This document shows, piece by piece, positions 38,442 through 48,303 of a DNA stretch of 64,000 nucleotides. A model generated the notes under the pieces. The model was given only the letters and a program-made list of their open reading frames with translations, had not been told where the DNA came from and did no database searches. The position numbers and the translations under genes are program-made. Source of the stretch: Phytopseudomonas punonensis (GTDB lineage Bacteria; Pseudomonadota; Gammaproteobacteria; Pseudomonadales; Pseudomonadaceae); the NCBI RefSeq assembly GCF_900142655.1, contig NZ_FRBQ01000001.1, positions 870,115-934,114 of the forward strand, given 5' to 3'. Each line of letters opens with the position of its first letter. Within the stretch, counting starts at the first letter, position 1.

Positions 38442-40181
38442 ATGAAAGACAGTATTCGCCACCTGATCCAGCAAGCCCTGACCCGCCTGACCGCCGAAGG
38501 CGTGCTGCCCGAAGGCCTGAGCCCGACGATCCAGGTGGAGAACACCCGGGACAAGACCCACGGCGACTTCGCCAGCAATATCGCCATGATGCTGGCCAAG
38601 CCGGCCGGCATGAAGCCGCGCGACCTGGCCCAGAAGCTGATCGACGCGCTGCCTGCCGATGCGCAGATCAGCAAGGTCGAAATCGCCGGCCCGGGCTTTC
38701 TCAACTTCTTCCAGAACAGCGACGCCTTGGCCGAGCGCCTGGAAGCGGCCCTGGCCGATGAGCACCTGGGCGTGCGCAAGAGCGGCGCGGCGCAGCGCGT
38801 GGTCGTCGACCTGTCGTCGCCGAACCTGGCCAAGGAAATGCACGTCGGTCACCTGCGCTCGACCATCATCGGCGACGCCGTGGCGCGAGTGCTGGAATTC
38901 CTCGGTGACGAGGTGATCCGTCAGAACCACGTGGGCGACTGGGGCACCCAGTTCGGCATGCTGCTGGCTTTTATGGAAGAGAACCCGGCCGCTGCAGAAA
39001 GCGAGCTGGCCGACCTTGAAGGCTTCTACCGCGCAGCCAAGAAGCGCTTTGACGAGTCGCCGGAGTTCGCCGAGCGCGCCCGCGCCCTGGTCGTCGCGCT
39101 GCAGGCCGGCGAGCCGGAATGCCTGCGCCTGTGGAACCGTTTCAACGCCATTTCCCTGAGCCACTGCCAAAAGGCCTACGACCGCCTGGGCGTCAAGCTG
39201 ACCCCGGCCGACGTCAAGGGCGAGAGCGCCTACAACGCCGATCTGGCCAACGTAGTCGCCGACCTGCGCAGCAAAGGCCTGCTCACCGAGGACAACGGCG
39301 CCCAGTGCGTCTTCCTCGACGAATACAAGAACGCCGAAGGCAACCCGCTGCCGGTAATCGTGCAGAAGGCCGGCGGCGGCTACCTGTACTCGACCACCGA
39401 CCTGGCAGCCATGCGTTATCGCAGCCAAGTGCTAAAGGCCGACCGCGCGTTGTATTTCGTCGACCAGCGCCAGGCCCTGCACTTCCAAATGGCTTTCGAA
39501 GTCGCCCGCCGCGCCGGCTTCGTGCATGCGGGCATGGACCTGGAGCACATGGGCTTCGGCACCATGAACGGCGCCGATGGCCGCCCGTTCAAGACCCGTG
39601 ATGGCGGCACCGTGAAGCTGATTGACCTGCTCGACGAAGCCGAGTCGCGCGCCTACGAGCTGGTCAAAGCCAAGAACCCGGAACTGGATGAGGCCGAGCT
39701 GCGCCAGATCGCTCGCGCCGTCGGTATCGGCGCCGTGAAATACGCCGACCTGTCCAAGCACCGTACTAGCGACTACAGCTTCAACTTCGAGCTGATGCTC
39801 AGCTTCGAAGGCAACACCGCGCCTTACCTGCTGTACGCCTACACCCGCACAGCGAGCATCTTCCGCAAGCTGGGCAAGGGCATCGAGGAGATCGGCGGGC
39901 ACATCGAACTTCAGGCACCCCAGGAAATCGAATTGGCCGGCAAGCTGGCGCAGTTCGGCGAAGTGCTGAGCAGCGTCGCCGACAAGGGCACGCCGCACCT
40001 GCTGTGCGCTTACCTCTACGACGTGGCCGGGCTGTTCTCCAGCTTCTACGAGCACTGCCCGGTTCTTAGCGCCGAAGACGAAAGCACTCGTCAGAGCCGC
40101 TTGCGCCTGGCTGGCCTGACTCGCCGCACCCTCAAGCAAGGCCTGGAACTGCTGGGCCTGGAAACTCTGGAGCGCATGTAA
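38442..40181 (+). CDS. argS: Arginyl-tRNA synthetase
   Basis: A 579-aa class I synthetase. An N-terminal Arg-tRNA add-1 domain is followed by the HIGH-type motif [12 protein letters not shown] and the C-terminal DALR anticodon-binding domain ([19 protein letters not shown]). It charges tRNA-Arg. ATG at 38442 gives the usual MKDSIRHLI opening; the upstream frame overlaps priA. The SPOR gene follows with no spacer. Confidence 0.96.
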   Translation: MKDSIRHLIQQALTRLTAEGVLPEGLSPTIQVENTRDKTHGDFASNIAMMLAKPAGMKPRDLAQKLIDALPADAQISKVEIAGPGFLNFFQNSDALAERLEAALADEHLGVRKSGAAQRVVVDLSSPNLAKEMHVGHLRSTIIGDAVARVLEFLGDEVIRQNHVGDWGTQFGMLLAFMEENPAAAESELADLEGFYRAAKKRFDESPEFAERARALVVALQAGEPECLRLWNRFNAISLSHCQKAYDRLGVKLTPADVKGESAYNADLANVVADLRSKGLLTEDNGAQCVFLDEYKNAEGNPLPVIVQKAGGGYLYSTTDLAAMRYRSQVLKADRALYFVDQRQALHFQMAFEVARRAGFVHAGMDLEHMGFGTMNGADGRPFKTRDGGTVKLIDLLDEAESRAYELVKAKNPELDEAELRQIARAVGIGAVKYADLSKHRTSDYSFNFELMLSFEGNTAPYLLYAYTRTASIFRKLGKGIEEIGGHIELQAPQEIELAGKLAQFGEVLSSVADKGTPHLLCAYLYDVAGLFSSFYEHCPVLSAEDESTRQSRLRLAGLTRRTLKQGLELLGLETLERM

Positions 40182-40883
40182 GTGGCAGCTCGCAAGAAGC
40201 CAGCACCCAAACGCGGCGCCAGCCGCTACAAGGCCCCGAGCAAACGCCCGGTCCCGGGCTGGATCTGGCTAGCCTGCGGCCTGGCCGTGGGCGTGTTCGT
40301 TACCCTGCTGCTCAACCTCAAGCCGGGTGACGAAGCGGTCAAACGCGACAAGCCCCAGCCCGAACGCGCCAGCACCTCGGCCAAACCGACACCGTCGGCG
40401 ACCAGCCAGGAACCGGGCAAGCCCAAGTACGATTTCTATACGCTGCTGCCCGAATCGGAAGTCATCGTGCCGCCGGATGCCGTACCGCCGCCCACCACGC
40501 CAACGCCCGAGCAGAAACCGGTAACCCCGGAGGAAGCCGCCAAGATCGATGCTGCCCGTGCCCAGGCGGCGCTCAACGGTGAAACGCCGCCACCACCGCC
40601 TCCGGTCGCCAAACCTGCGGAAACCAATCAGGCTCCGCTGACCACGCAGTTCTTCCTGCAGGCCGGCTCGTTCCCGAGCAAGGACAAGGCCGAAAGCATG
40701 CGTGCGCAGATCATCTTACTCGGCCAGAGCGTGCGCGTGGAATCCGGTACGGTTGCGGACAAAACCTGGCACCGCGTGCTGGTCGGCCCCTTCGCCAACC
40801 GCGAGCAACTGGCCGCTGCACAGAAGTCCCTGGCTGCTGGCGGCTTCAGCAACCTGCTGTTGCAACAGCGCCAGTTGCGCTGA
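40182..40883 (+). CDS. SPOR-domain membrane protein (FtsN-like layout)
   Basis: A 233-aa bitopic protein: a basic cytoplasmic N-terminus, one membrane helix (~27-44), a Pro/Lys-rich periplasmic linker and a C-terminal SPOR domain (FFLQAGSFPSKDKAESMRAQ..., residues ~155-233). It starts with GTG immediately after the argS stop, so translation is coupled. Likely localises to the septum by binding denuded peptidoglycan. It follows argS and precedes hslV as in other pseudomonads. Confidence 0.85.
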   Translation: MAARKKPAPKRGASRYKAPSKRPVPGWIWLACGLAVGVFVTLLLNLKPGDEAVKRDKPQPERASTSAKPTPSATSQEPGKPKYDFYTLLPESEVIVPPDAVPPPTTPTPEQKPVTPEEAAKIDAARAQAALNGETPPPPPPVAKPAETNQAPLTTQFFLQAGSFPSKDKAESMRAQIILLGQSVRVESGTVADKTWHRVLVGPFANREQLAAAQKSLAAGGFSNLLLQQRQLR

Positions 40884-40892
40884 TCCCTTTCA

Positions 40893-40921
40893 CCCGCCGC
40901 CGGTTGAAAAACCGCGGCGGG
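40893..40921 (+). terminator. GC-rich hairpin between the SPOR gene and hslV
   Basis: CCCGCCGC-C-GGTT pairs with AACCGCGGCGGG, one bulged C, with GAAA loop. No T-run follows, so termination would be weak or it may mark an mRNA boundary before hslVU. Confidence 0.5.
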
Positions 40922-40965
40922 CACCCCATCTGAGTTTTCATCAGGGCCATTTCGCCCCGCAGCGT

Positions 40966-40969
40966 GGAG
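40966..40969 (+). promoter_or_regulatory. Ribosome binding site selecting the TTG start of hslV
   Basis: GGAG lies 9 nt before TTG 40979. The in-frame GTG at 40964 overlaps this site and would add residues before the catalytic threonine. Confidence 0.65.
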
Positions 40970-40978
40970 ACTCTCCCC

Positions 40979-41515
40979 TTGACCACCATCGTTTCAGTCC
41001 GCCGCCATGGCAAAGTCGTCCTCGGTGGCGATGGCCAGGTTTCTCTCGGCAATACCGTCATGAAAGGTAACGCCAAGAAAGTCCGCCGCCTCTACCACGG
41101 TCAGGTCATCGCCGGCTTTGCCGGTGCCACCGCCGACGCTTTCACCCTGTTCGAGCGCTTCGAAGCACAGCTGGAAAAACACCAAGGCCACCTGGTACGT
41201 GCCGCCGTCGAACTGGCCAAGGACTGGCGTACCGATCGCTCCCTGAGCCGTCTGGAAGCCATGCTGGCGGTCGCCAACAAGGACGCATCGCTGATCATCA
41301 CCGGCAACGGTGACGTGGTCGAACCCGAGCATGGCCTGATCGCCATGGGCTCCGGTGGCGGATTTGCCCAGGCAGCGGCCCTGGCGCTGCTGCAGAAAGG
41401 CAGCGAAGAACTGAGCGCCCGTGAGATCGCCGAAACCGCGCTGAACATCGCTGGTTCGATCTGCGTGTTCACCAACCAGAATCTGACTATCGAGGAGCTG
41501 GACTCGGCTATCTAA
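40979..41515 (+). CDS. hslV: ATP-dependent protease proteolytic subunit HslV
   Basis: A 178-aa Ntn-hydrolase. I place the start at TTG 40979, giving Met-Thr-Thr-Ile-Val: removal of Met exposes the N-terminal Thr that is the nucleophile, so a start upstream would leave an inactive extension. Typical features: [21 protein letters not shown] and GNGDVVEP. It forms a double hexamer that degrades substrates unfolded by HslU, encoded 24 nt downstream. Confidence 0.95.
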   Translation: MTTIVSVRRHGKVVLGGDGQVSLGNTVMKGNAKKVRRLYHGQVIAGFAGATADAFTLFERFEAQLEKHQGHLVRAAVELAKDWRTDRSLSRLEAMLAVANKDASLIITGNGDVVEPEHGLIAMGSGGGFAQAAALALLQKGSEELSAREIAETALNIAGSICVFTNQNLTIEELDSAI

Positions 41516-41539
41516 GCCAGTCCGGATCGGAGCACGCTC

Positions 41540-42880
41540 ATGTCCATGACACCCCGCGAGATCGTCCACGAACTTAACCATCACATCATCGGCCAGGACG
41601 ACGCCAAGCGCGCCGTCGCCATCGCACTGCGCAACCGCTGGCGGCGCATGCAGCTGCCCGCCGAGCTGCGCGCTGAAGTCACCCCCAAAAACATCCTGAT
41701 GATCGGCCCGACCGGTGTCGGCAAGACCGAGATCGCCCGTCGCCTGGCCAAGCTGGCCAACGCGCCGTTCCTGAAGGTCGAAGCCACCAAATTTACCGAG
41801 GTCGGCTACGTCGGCCGCGATGTCGAATCGATCATCCGTGATCTCGCCGACGCCGCCCTGAAGATGCTCCGCGAGCAGGAAATCATCCGCGTTCGCCACC
41901 GTGCTGAAGACGCCGCCGAAGACCGTATTCTCGATGCACTGTTGCCGCCGGCACGTAGCGGTTTTGCCGAAGAAGCGGCGTCGAGTAGCGACTCGAACAC
42001 CCGCCAGCTGTTCCGCAAGCGTCTGCGCGAAGGCCAGCTGGACGACAAGGAAATCGAGATCGAAGTGGCCGACAGCCCCGCCGGCATCGAAATCATGACC
42101 CCGCCCGGCATGGAAGAAATGACCAGCCAGTTGCAGAACCTGTTCTCCAACATGGGCAAGGGCAAGAAGAAAAGCCGCAAGCTCAAGGTCAAGGACGCAC
42201 TCAAGCTGGTGCGTGACGAGGAAGCCGGTCGTCTGGTCAACGAGGAAGAACTCAAGGCCAAGGCACTGGAAGCAGTCGAGCAGCACGGCATCGTGTTCAT
42301 CGACGAAATCGACAAAGTGGCCAAGCGTGCCAATGCTGGCGGTGCCGACGTATCCCGTGAAGGTGTACAGCGCGACCTGCTGCCGCTGATCGAAGGCTGC
42401 ACCGTCAACACCAAACTGGGTATGGTCAAGACCGACCACATCCTGTTCATCGCCTCGGGCGCCTTCCACCTCAGCAAGCCGAGCGATCTGGTGCCGGAGC
42501 TGCAGGGTCGCCTGCCGATTCGCGTAGAACTCAAGGCGCTGAGCCCGGAAGATTTCGAGCGCATCCTCAGCGAGCCGCACGCATCGCTGACTGAGCAATA
42601 CGTGGCGTTGCTGCAGACCGAAGGCCTGGGCGTCGAGTTCGCCGCAGACGGCATCAAGCGCATCGCCGAGATCGCCTGGCAGGTCAACGAGAAGACCGAG
42701 AACATCGGTGCCCGTCGCCTACACACGTTGCTGGAGCGTCTGCTCGAAGAAGTCTCCTTCAGCGCCGGTGACCTGGCTGGCCAGCAGAACGGTGAGACCA
42801 TTCGCATCGACGCGACCTACGTCAACAGCCACCTCGGCGAGCTGGCGCAGGACGAAGACCTGTCGCGCTACATTCTCTAA
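41540..42880 (+). CDS. hslU: ATP-dependent protease ATPase subunit HslU
   Basis: A 446-aa AAA+ unfoldase. Walker [10 protein letters not shown] is at ~56-64, Walker B in [12 protein letters not shown], and the C-terminus EDLSRYIL is the tail that inserts into HslV. The I-domain (~110-240) carries the acidic/lysine stretch. ATG-start, with GGAGC upstream. Complete and standard in length. Confidence 0.97.
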   Translation: MSMTPREIVHELNHHIIGQDDAKRAVAIALRNRWRRMQLPAELRAEVTPKNILMIGPTGVGKTEIARRLAKLANAPFLKVEATKFTEVGYVGRDVESIIRDLADAALKMLREQEIIRVRHRAEDAAEDRILDALLPPARSGFAEEAASSSDSNTRQLFRKRLREGQLDDKEIEIEVADSPAGIEIMTPPGMEEMTSQLQNLFSNMGKGKKKSRKLKVKDALKLVRDEEAGRLVNEEELKAKALEAVEQHGIVFIDEIDKVAKRANAGGADVSREGVQRDLLPLIEGCTVNTKLGMVKTDHILFIASGAFHLSKPSDLVPELQGRLPIRVELKALSPEDFERILSEPHASLTEQYVALLQTEGLGVEFAADGIKRIAEIAWQVNEKTENIGARRLHTLLERLLEEVSFSAGDLAGQQNGETIRIDATYVNSHLGELAQDEDLSRYIL

Positions 42881-42892
42881 ACAGCCACGAAC

Positions 42893-42918
42893 TGCGCGGC
42901 GCCCAAAGGCGCCGCGCA
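42893..42918 (+). terminator. Hairpin after hslU
   Basis: A perfect 11-bp stem TGCGCGGCGCC / GGCGCCGCGCA with CAAA loop, 12 nt after the hslU stop. No T-run. It lies before the DUF971 gene and may limit read-through. Confidence 0.55.
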
Positions 42919-42947
42919 CTCTCTGGAGTCCGGCCTGGAGCCTTGCT

Positions 42948-43319
42948 GTGCTTATCCCCACTTCGATCAAGCTGCACAAGGCGTCGCGGACCCTGGAATT
43001 GCAATACGGTGCTGACAGCTACCTGCTGCCCGCCGAATTTCTGCGCGTGCACTCGCCCTCTGCCGAGGTGCAGGGCCACGGCAAACCCATTCTGCAAACC
43101 GGCAAGCTCAACGTCGCACTGATCGGCATCGAGCCCGCGGGGAATTACGCCCTCAAACTGACCTTTGACGACGGCCACGACAGTGGGCTGTTCACCTGGG
43201 ACTACCTGCAGCAACTGGCTTTGCGCCAGGACGAGTTATGGCGCGACTACCTGGCTGAACTGGCCGCTGCTGGCAAATCCCGCGACCCCGCCGAATCCGT
43301 CGTCCGCCTGATGCTCTGA
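42948..43319 (+). CDS. DUF971-family protein
   Basis: A 123-aa protein of the DUF971 family: LHKASRTLELQYGADSYLLPAEFLRVHSPSAEVQGH near the N-terminus, then LTFDDGHDSGLFTWDYLQQL. GTG 42948 has GGAG 7 nt upstream; the longer frame back to 42708 is antisense-like overlap with hslU. The domain also occurs in Fe-S related proteins (for example fused to ApbC); its function here is unknown. It sits between hslU and phaC1 as in other pseudomonads. Confidence 0.85.
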   Translation: MLIPTSIKLHKASRTLELQYGADSYLLPAEFLRVHSPSAEVQGHGKPILQTGKLNVALIGIEPAGNYALKLTFDDGHDSGLFTWDYLQQLALRQDELWRDYLAELAAAGKSRDPAESVVRLML

Positions 43320-43531
43320 AGCCCCATCGATCGGTAGTACTCGGCCGCGCTCGCGCCTGGCTGATCTTGCGCTAATGTCTAAACTCGGGTAACCAGAGCA
43401 CTTCAGGTTCACCCAGCCATCCTCTGGATGCCGCAAAGCGCCACTACTACTGCCAATCGCAAGCCTCGACAGGATCAGCGCCGCTGTTCGCAACAGATGG
43501 CTGCCTGCCGCTGGCAAAGGGAGCGTTGTCG

Positions 43532-45211
43532 ATGAGTGAAAAGCAGAACGATGACCTGAAACACACGTCGGCCAAGAGCACCATGGGCCTCAACCCGGTC
43601 ATCGGTATCCGTGGCAGAGACCTGCTGACATCCGCCCGCCTGGTGCTGACCCAGGCCATGCGCCAACCGCTGCATAGCGCCCGTCACGTCGCGCATTTCG
43701 GGGTCGAAATGAAAAACGTGCTGCTCGGCCAGTCGCAACTGCAGCCCGACGACAACGACCGCCGCTTCAACGACCCGGCCTGGAGCCATAACCCGCTCTA
43801 CCGCCGCTACCTGCAAACCTACCTGGCCTGGCGCAAGGAACTGCACGACTGGGTCGAGCATAGCTCACTGTCCGAACAGGACGTCAGCCGCGGGCACTTC
43901 ATCATCAACCTGATGACCGAGGCGATGGCGCCGAGCAACAGCCTGGCCAACCCGGCAGCGGTAAAACGCTTCTTCGATACCGGCGGCAAGAGCCTGCTCG
44001 ACGGCCTTTCGCACATGGCCAAAGACCTGCTGCACAACGGCGGCATGCCCAGCCAAGTGGACATGAAGGCCTTCGAAGTGGGCCGCAACGTCGCCACCAC
44101 CGAAGGCGCCGTGGTATTTCGCAACGAAGTGCTGGAGCTGATCCAGTACACACCGGTCACCGAGCAGGTATTCAAACGCCCGCTGCTGGTGGTACCGCCA
44201 CAGATCAACAAGTACTACGTATTCGACCTGTCACCGGAAAAAAGCCTGGCGCGCTTTCTGCTGCGCAACCAGGTGCAGACCTTTATCGTCAGCTGGCGCA
44301 ACCCGACCAAGGCGCAGCGCGAATGGGGCCTTTCGACCTATATCGAAGCACTCAAGGAAGCCGTCGACGTGGTTTGCACGATCACCGGTAGCGCCGATGT
44401 GAACGTGCTCGGCGCCTGCTCCGGCGGCGCGACCACGGCGTCACTGCTGGGCCATTACGCTGCACTCGGCGAGAAGAAAGTGCATGCGCAGACGCTGCTG
44501 GTCAGCGTGCTGGATACCCGCCTGGACAGCCAGTACGCGCTGTTCGCCGACGAGCAGACCCTTGAGGCAGCCAAGCGCCGCTCCTACCAGGCCGGCGTGC
44601 TGGAAGGCAGCGACATGGCCAAGGTATTCGCCTGGATGCGCCCCAACGACCTGATCTGGAATTACTGGGTCAACAACTACCTGCTCGGCAACGAGCCGCC
44701 AGTATTCGACATCCTCTACTGGAACAACGACACCACGCGCCTGCCCGCCGCCCTGCATGGCGAATTCATCGATATGTTCCAGACCAACCCGTTGACCCGC
44801 GCTGGCGCGCTCGAAGTCTGTGGAACGCCCATCGACCTCAGCCAGGTCACCTGCGATTACTACGTTGTCGCCGGCAGTAACGATCACATCACGCCCTGGA
44901 CGTCCTGCTACAAATCGGCCCGGCTATTTGGCGGGCAGTGCGAATTCGTGCTTTCCAGCAGCGGGCATATCCAGAGCATTCTCAACCCACCGGGCAACCC
45001 CAAGGCGCGCTACATGACCAACCCCGACATGCCCGCCGACCCGAAAGCCTGGCAGGAGGACGCCACCAAACACACCGACTCCTGGTGGCTGCATTGGCAG
45101 AAATGGCTGACTGCCCGTTCCGGAGAAACCAAGAAGGCGCCTGCCAAGCTGGGTAACAAGCGCTACCCGGCCGCTGAGGCAGCGCCGGGCACCTACGTGC
45201 ACGAACGCTAA
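43532..45211 (+). CDS. phaC1: Class II poly(3-hydroxyalkanoate) synthase PhaC1
   Basis: A 559-aa PHA synthase. Nucleophile Cys296 lies in GACSGGATT, and the Asp and His are in the NDHITPW and SSGHIQSIL regions. It polymerises medium-chain 3-hydroxyacyl-CoA on granule surfaces. N-terminus (MSEKQNDDLKH...LNPVIGIRG) and C-terminus (PGTYVHER) are PhaC1-like rather than PhaC2-like. ATG 43532 has AAAGGGAG upstream; TTG 43526 is less likely. The upstream 212 nt carry no clear promoter I would defend. It heads phaC1-phaZ-phaD; phaC2 is missing. Confidence 0.95.
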   Translation: MSEKQNDDLKHTSAKSTMGLNPVIGIRGRDLLTSARLVLTQAMRQPLHSARHVAHFGVEMKNVLLGQSQLQPDDNDRRFNDPAWSHNPLYRRYLQTYLAWRKELHDWVEHSSLSEQDVSRGHFIINLMTEAMAPSNSLANPAAVKRFFDTGGKSLLDGLSHMAKDLLHNGGMPSQVDMKAFEVGRNVATTEGAVVFRNEVLELIQYTPVTEQVFKRPLLVVPPQINKYYVFDLSPEKSLARFLLRNQVQTFIVSWRNPTKAQREWGLSTYIEALKEAVDVVCTITGSADVNVLGACSGGATTASLLGHYAALGEKKVHAQTLLVSVLDTRLDSQYALFADEQTLEAAKRRSYQAGVLEGSDMAKVFAWMRPNDLIWNYWVNNYLLGNEPPVFDILYWNNDTTRLPAALHGEFIDMFQTNPLTRAGALEVCGTPIDLSQVTCDYYVVAGSNDHITPWTSCYKSARLFGGQCEFVLSSSGHIQSILNPPGNPKARYMTNPDMPADPKAWQEDATKHTDSWWLHWQKWLTARSGETKKAPAKLGNKRYPAAEAAPGTYVHER

Positions 45212-45243
45212 GCGTGCGCGCCGACCACTGACAGGGGTGCCAC

Positions 45244-46107
45244 ATGTCTCCAGCCTTCGTGTTTCGCACTATCGTTCTCGATCAGCAGACGATCCGTACC
45301 GCGGTGCGTGCCGGCAGCCCCGACAAGGTGCCGCTGCTGATCTTTAACGGCATAGGTGCCAACCTTGAACTGGTCATGCCGTTCGTCAACGCCCTGGACA
45401 AGGATCAGGAAATCATCGCCTTCGATGTACCGGGCGTCGGCGGTTCTTCTACGCCAAGCATTCCCTACCGCTTCCCCGGCCTGGCCAAGCTGGCCGCACG
45501 TATGCTCGACTATCTGGATTACGGCCAGGTCAACGCCATCGGCGTGTCGTGGGGCGGCGCGCTGGCGCAGCAGTTCGCCCGCGATTACCCGGAGCGCTGC
45601 AAGAAGCTCGTACTGGCCGCGACCTCGGCGGGTGCGGTGATGATTCCAGGCAAGCCCAAGGTACTCTGGCGAATGGCCAGTCCGCGCCGCTACCTGCAGC
45701 CGTCCTACGGCGTGCACATCGCCGCCGACATCTACGGCGGCGCCTTTCGCCGCGATCCTAAACTCGCGCTATCGCATGCCAGCAAGGTGCGCTCGGGCGG
45801 CAAGCTGGGCTACTACTGGCAGCTGTTCGCCGGCATGGGCTGGACGAGCATCCACTGGCTGCACAAGATCCGCCAACCGACGCTGGTGCTGGCCGGCGAT
45901 GACGACCCGATCATTCCGCTGCTCAACATGCGCCTGCTCGCCTGGCGCATTCCCAACTCCGAACTGCACGTGATCGACGACGGTCACCTGTTTCTGGTGA
46001 CGCGCGCCGAAGTGGTGGCGCCCATCATCATGAAATTCCTCGCCGAGGAGCGGCAGCCAGCGGTCATGCATCCGAATACGGTAGCCGCTGCTCGGGGACC
46101 ATCCTGA
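45244..46107 (+). CDS. phaZ: Intracellular PHA depolymerase PhaZ
   Basis: A 287-aa alpha/beta hydrolase with lipase box GVSWGGA (Ser102), Asp in VLAGDDDPIIP and His in DDGHLFLV. It degrades stored medium-chain PHA from the granule surface. It follows phaC1 by 32 nt. In the usual order phaC2 comes next, but here the TetR-type phaD follows after only 91 nt. Confidence 0.94.
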   Translation: MSPAFVFRTIVLDQQTIRTAVRAGSPDKVPLLIFNGIGANLELVMPFVNALDKDQEIIAFDVPGVGGSSTPSIPYRFPGLAKLAARMLDYLDYGQVNAIGVSWGGALAQQFARDYPERCKKLVLAATSAGAVMIPGKPKVLWRMASPRRYLQPSYGVHIAADIYGGAFRRDPKLALSHASKVRSGGKLGYYWQLFAGMGWTSIHWLHKIRQPTLVLAGDDDPIIPLLNMRLLAWRIPNSELHVIDDGHLFLVTRAEVVAPIIMKFLAEERQPAVMHPNTVAAARGPS

Positions 46108-46198
46108 GTGCTTCGCGTCTGTAGAAATTCGCTGTGTGGCTGGAGCCTGCGGCCAACTCACAGCCATACCGCCGCCGGCATTCGGATGCCCTGAACAG

Positions 46199-46822
46199 AT
46201 GAAAACCCGCGACCGCATTCTCCAGGCCACCCTGCAGCTGTTCAACGAGCGCGGCGAACCCAATGTATCGACGCTAGAAATCGCCAACGAGCTAAATATC
46301 AGCCCGGGTAACCTCTACTACCACTTCCACGGCAAGGAGCCGCTGGTCCTGGCGCTCTTCGAGCAGCTTCAGGTGACACTGGCGCCGTTGCTAACACCAC
46401 CTGACGACGTGGATCTAGATGCCCAGGATTACTGGCTTTTCGTTCATCTGATCGCCGAAGGCATGTCAGCTTATCGGTTTCTGTTCCAGGACCTTTCCCA
46501 CCTCAGCGGGCGACTGCCCAAGCTCGCATCCGGCATGCGCCTTTGGCTTGGCAAACTCAGGTGCACGCTGGCGTGCTTGTTGGCGCGCCTGCAAGCCAGG
46601 CATGCGCTGGTGGGCGAGCAAAACACCCTGCAGCAACTGGTCGAGCAAATCGTGCTGACCTTGCTGTTCGCCCAGGATTACCAACGTATCGTCGCGCAAC
46701 CTGACGACAGCAGGCTGGTGGTCTATCACGTCATGATGCTGGTCGCGCCCCATCTACGTGACGATGCACGACACACCACCGAGCTGCTGGCCCACAGTTA
46801 CCTACACGACAGCCCTGCCTGA
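46199..46822 (+). CDS. phaD: TetR-family regulator PhaD
   Basis: A 207-aa TetR-type protein: an N-terminal helix-turn-helix (KTRDRILQATLQLFNERGEPNVSTLEIANELNISPGNLYYHFHGKEPL, residues 2-49) and an all-helical ligand domain. In Pseudomonas PhaD activates pha genes in response to an intermediate of fatty-acid metabolism. ATG 46199; transcription ends at the bidirectional terminator that also serves phaF. Confidence 0.92.
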   Translation: MKTRDRILQATLQLFNERGEPNVSTLEIANELNISPGNLYYHFHGKEPLVLALFEQLQVTLAPLLTPPDDVDLDAQDYWLFVHLIAEGMSAYRFLFQDLSHLSGRLPKLASGMRLWLGKLRCTLACLLARLQARHALVGEQNTLQQLVEQIVLTLLFAQDYQRIVAQPDDSRLVVYHVMMLVAPHLRDDARHTTELLAHSYLHDSPA

Positions 46823-46825
46823 AAC

Positions 46826-46856
46826 GAAAACGCCCGATACAGGATCGGGCGTTTTC
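46826..46856. terminator. Bidirectional terminator between phaD and phaF
   Basis: A perfect 13-bp stem GAAAACGCCCGAT / ATCGGGCGTTTTC with a 5-nt loop, with A/T-rich flanks on both sides. It lies between the convergent phaD and phaF genes. Confidence 0.9.
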
Positions 46857-46872
46857 ATTTCAGACGACTACC

Positions 46873-47697
46873 TCAGGATTGGTTGCCGGCGGCAGGCGTC
46901 GTGCCGGTTGCTGCGGCGGTGTCCACCGGCGTACTGACCGGTGCAGTTGGGGCAGCGGCTTTGCTGGCTGCCGGCTTCTTCGCTGCTGGTTTGCTGGCCG
47001 GCTTGGCAGCTGGTTTTGCAGCAGCTTTTATCGCCGGCTTGGCTGGTGCTTTTACCGGGCTCTTGGCAGCGCTAGCCGTTTTGCTCGCCGCGGGTTTGCT
47101 TGCCGGAGCCTTCTTTACTGCCGCCGGCTTGGCAGCAGCAGGCTTGGCTGTGGGTTTCGCCGCAGTAGCGCTGGCAGCCTTGTTGGCAGCAGGTGCCTTA
47201 CTCGCTGTAGAAGGCTTGCTGGCTGGCTTGGCCGCGGCTTTCTTCACCGCCGGTTTGGCCGCTGGCTTGCTGGAGAAACCGGTGAGGGTCTCGAGCTGAC
47301 GGGTCAGAATGTCGACCTTGTCATTGAGCGCCTTGACCTCATTGCGGCTCGGCACACCCAGACGGGAAATGGCGTTGTTCAAACGTTTGTCGAAGGCTTC
47401 TTCGAGTTCGCTCCACTTGCCAATCGCCTTGCCCTTGACCTCATCGACCCGCGAGCGGGCGCTGCTGACCGATGAATCGACCGACGATTTCACCGCCTCG
47501 GCCTGCTTGTCGACGTTGCTCTTGGCAGCCTTCTCGGCCTTTTCGCCATCTTTGACCAGCGTGTCGAACAGCTTGGTGCCGTCCTTGCTGACCTTGGAAT
47601 AAGCGCCCAAACCGGCCAACCAGATTTGTCGCGAGTACTTTTCAACCTCGCCAATCCACGAGCCTGTCTGTTTCTCGGATTTCTTTTTGACAGCCAT
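46873..47697 (-). CDS. phaF: PHA granule-associated phasin PhaF
   Basis: A 274-aa protein. The N-terminal ~140 residues form the phasin domain (SRQIWLAGLGAYSKV, amphipathic helix, coiled coil). The C-terminal ~105 residues (144-247) are Lys/Ala/Pro-rich, histone-H1-like repeats that bind DNA, helping segregate granules with the nucleoid. ATG 47697 follows AGGAGAGCAGG. The gene pairs with phaI just upstream (10 nt). Confidence 0.94.
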   Translation of the reverse strand: MAVKKKSEKQTGSWIGEVEKYSRQIWLAGLGAYSKVSKDGTKLFDTLVKDGEKAEKAAKSNVDKQAEAVKSSVDSSVSSARSRVDEVKGKAIGKWSELEEAFDKRLNNAISRLGVPSRNEVKALNDKVDILTRQLETLTGFSSKPAAKPAVKKAAAKPASKPSTASKAPAANKAASATAAKPTAKPAAAKPAAVKKAPASKPAASKTASAAKSPVKAPAKPAIKAAAKPAAKPASKPAAKKPAASKAAAPTAPVSTPVDTAAATGTTPAAGNQS

Positions 47698-47707
47698 CCT
47701 GCTCTCC

Positions 47708-48136
47708 TTATTGGGTACGCGCGACACGCTCGAGCAACGCGCTCAGCTCATCCAGCTTAGCAGACAGGGCCTGGATATCCTGTCGGGCGGGAATACCAAG
47801 ACGGTTGAGTGCACCAGCCACGCGAGAATCGAAGGCCTGCTCGATCTTCTCGATTCGGGCGGCGACCTGGTTCTTCACAACGGACACTTTGCTTCTGGCT
47901 TCGTCGATCTGGTCATTGACCTGCTCGACTTGTTCATTGACCTGCTTCTTGCCGCGCTGTTCCGCTTGCTCACCAAGCTGAACCAGCGTCTGGAAATAGC
48001 CCAGTCCTTCCTGACCAGCCTTGGCATAGGCGCCCAAACCGGCAAGCCACAACGTCCTGACCCGCGATGGGCGCTCAATTGCAATGCTACGGCGGGCACT
48101 GACAAGCGGCTTTTTGCTGACGGTAGCGTTGAACAT
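47708..48136 (-). CDS. phaI: PHA granule-associated phasin PhaI
   Basis: A 142-aa phasin with the same TLWLAGLGAYAKAGQEGLGYF core as PhaF but no DNA-binding tail. Coats PHA granules. ATG 48136 has GAGGTG upstream; an in-frame GTG at 48148 is less likely. First gene of the phaI-phaF operon. Confidence 0.93.
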   Translation of the reverse strand: MFNATVSKKPLVSARRSIAIERPSRVRTLWLAGLGAYAKAGQEGLGYFQTLVQLGEQAEQRGKKQVNEQVEQVNDQIDEARSKVSVVKNQVAARIEKIEQAFDSRVAGALNRLGIPARQDIQALSAKLDELSALLERVARTQ

Positions 48137-48269
48137 GCTGCACCTCACAGTTGTTTGGAGATGGCCTGTACGACACAGGCTTGTCGAGCACCGTAACGAG
48201 GAAAAATAGAAAACGCATACTAATCAGCGCAGGGGGAAACGGCTGATTGCGCTGGAGCTGAGGACTAAG

Positions 48270-48303
48270 CAAAGCCTGCGAGCTTGGCAGCTCGCAGGCT
48301 TTG
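48270..48303 (-). terminator. Terminator downstream of algP
   Basis: A 14-bp perfect stem CAAAGCCTGCGAGC / GCTCGCAGGCTTTG with a 6-nt loop, 10 nt past the algP stop on the minus strand. The tail is only partly T-rich. Confidence 0.75.

Noticed and set aside
43345..43375. Sigma-54-like promoter upstream of phaC1 (TGGCTGATCTTGC)
   Set aside because: The spacing between GG and GC is 8 nt instead of 10; a sigma-70 alternative nearby has a poor -10.
46883..47299. Hydrophobic Ala/Gly-rich ORF opposite phaF
   Set aside because: It is the antisense reading of Lys/Ala/Pro codons of phaF and looks like a membrane protein only by composition.
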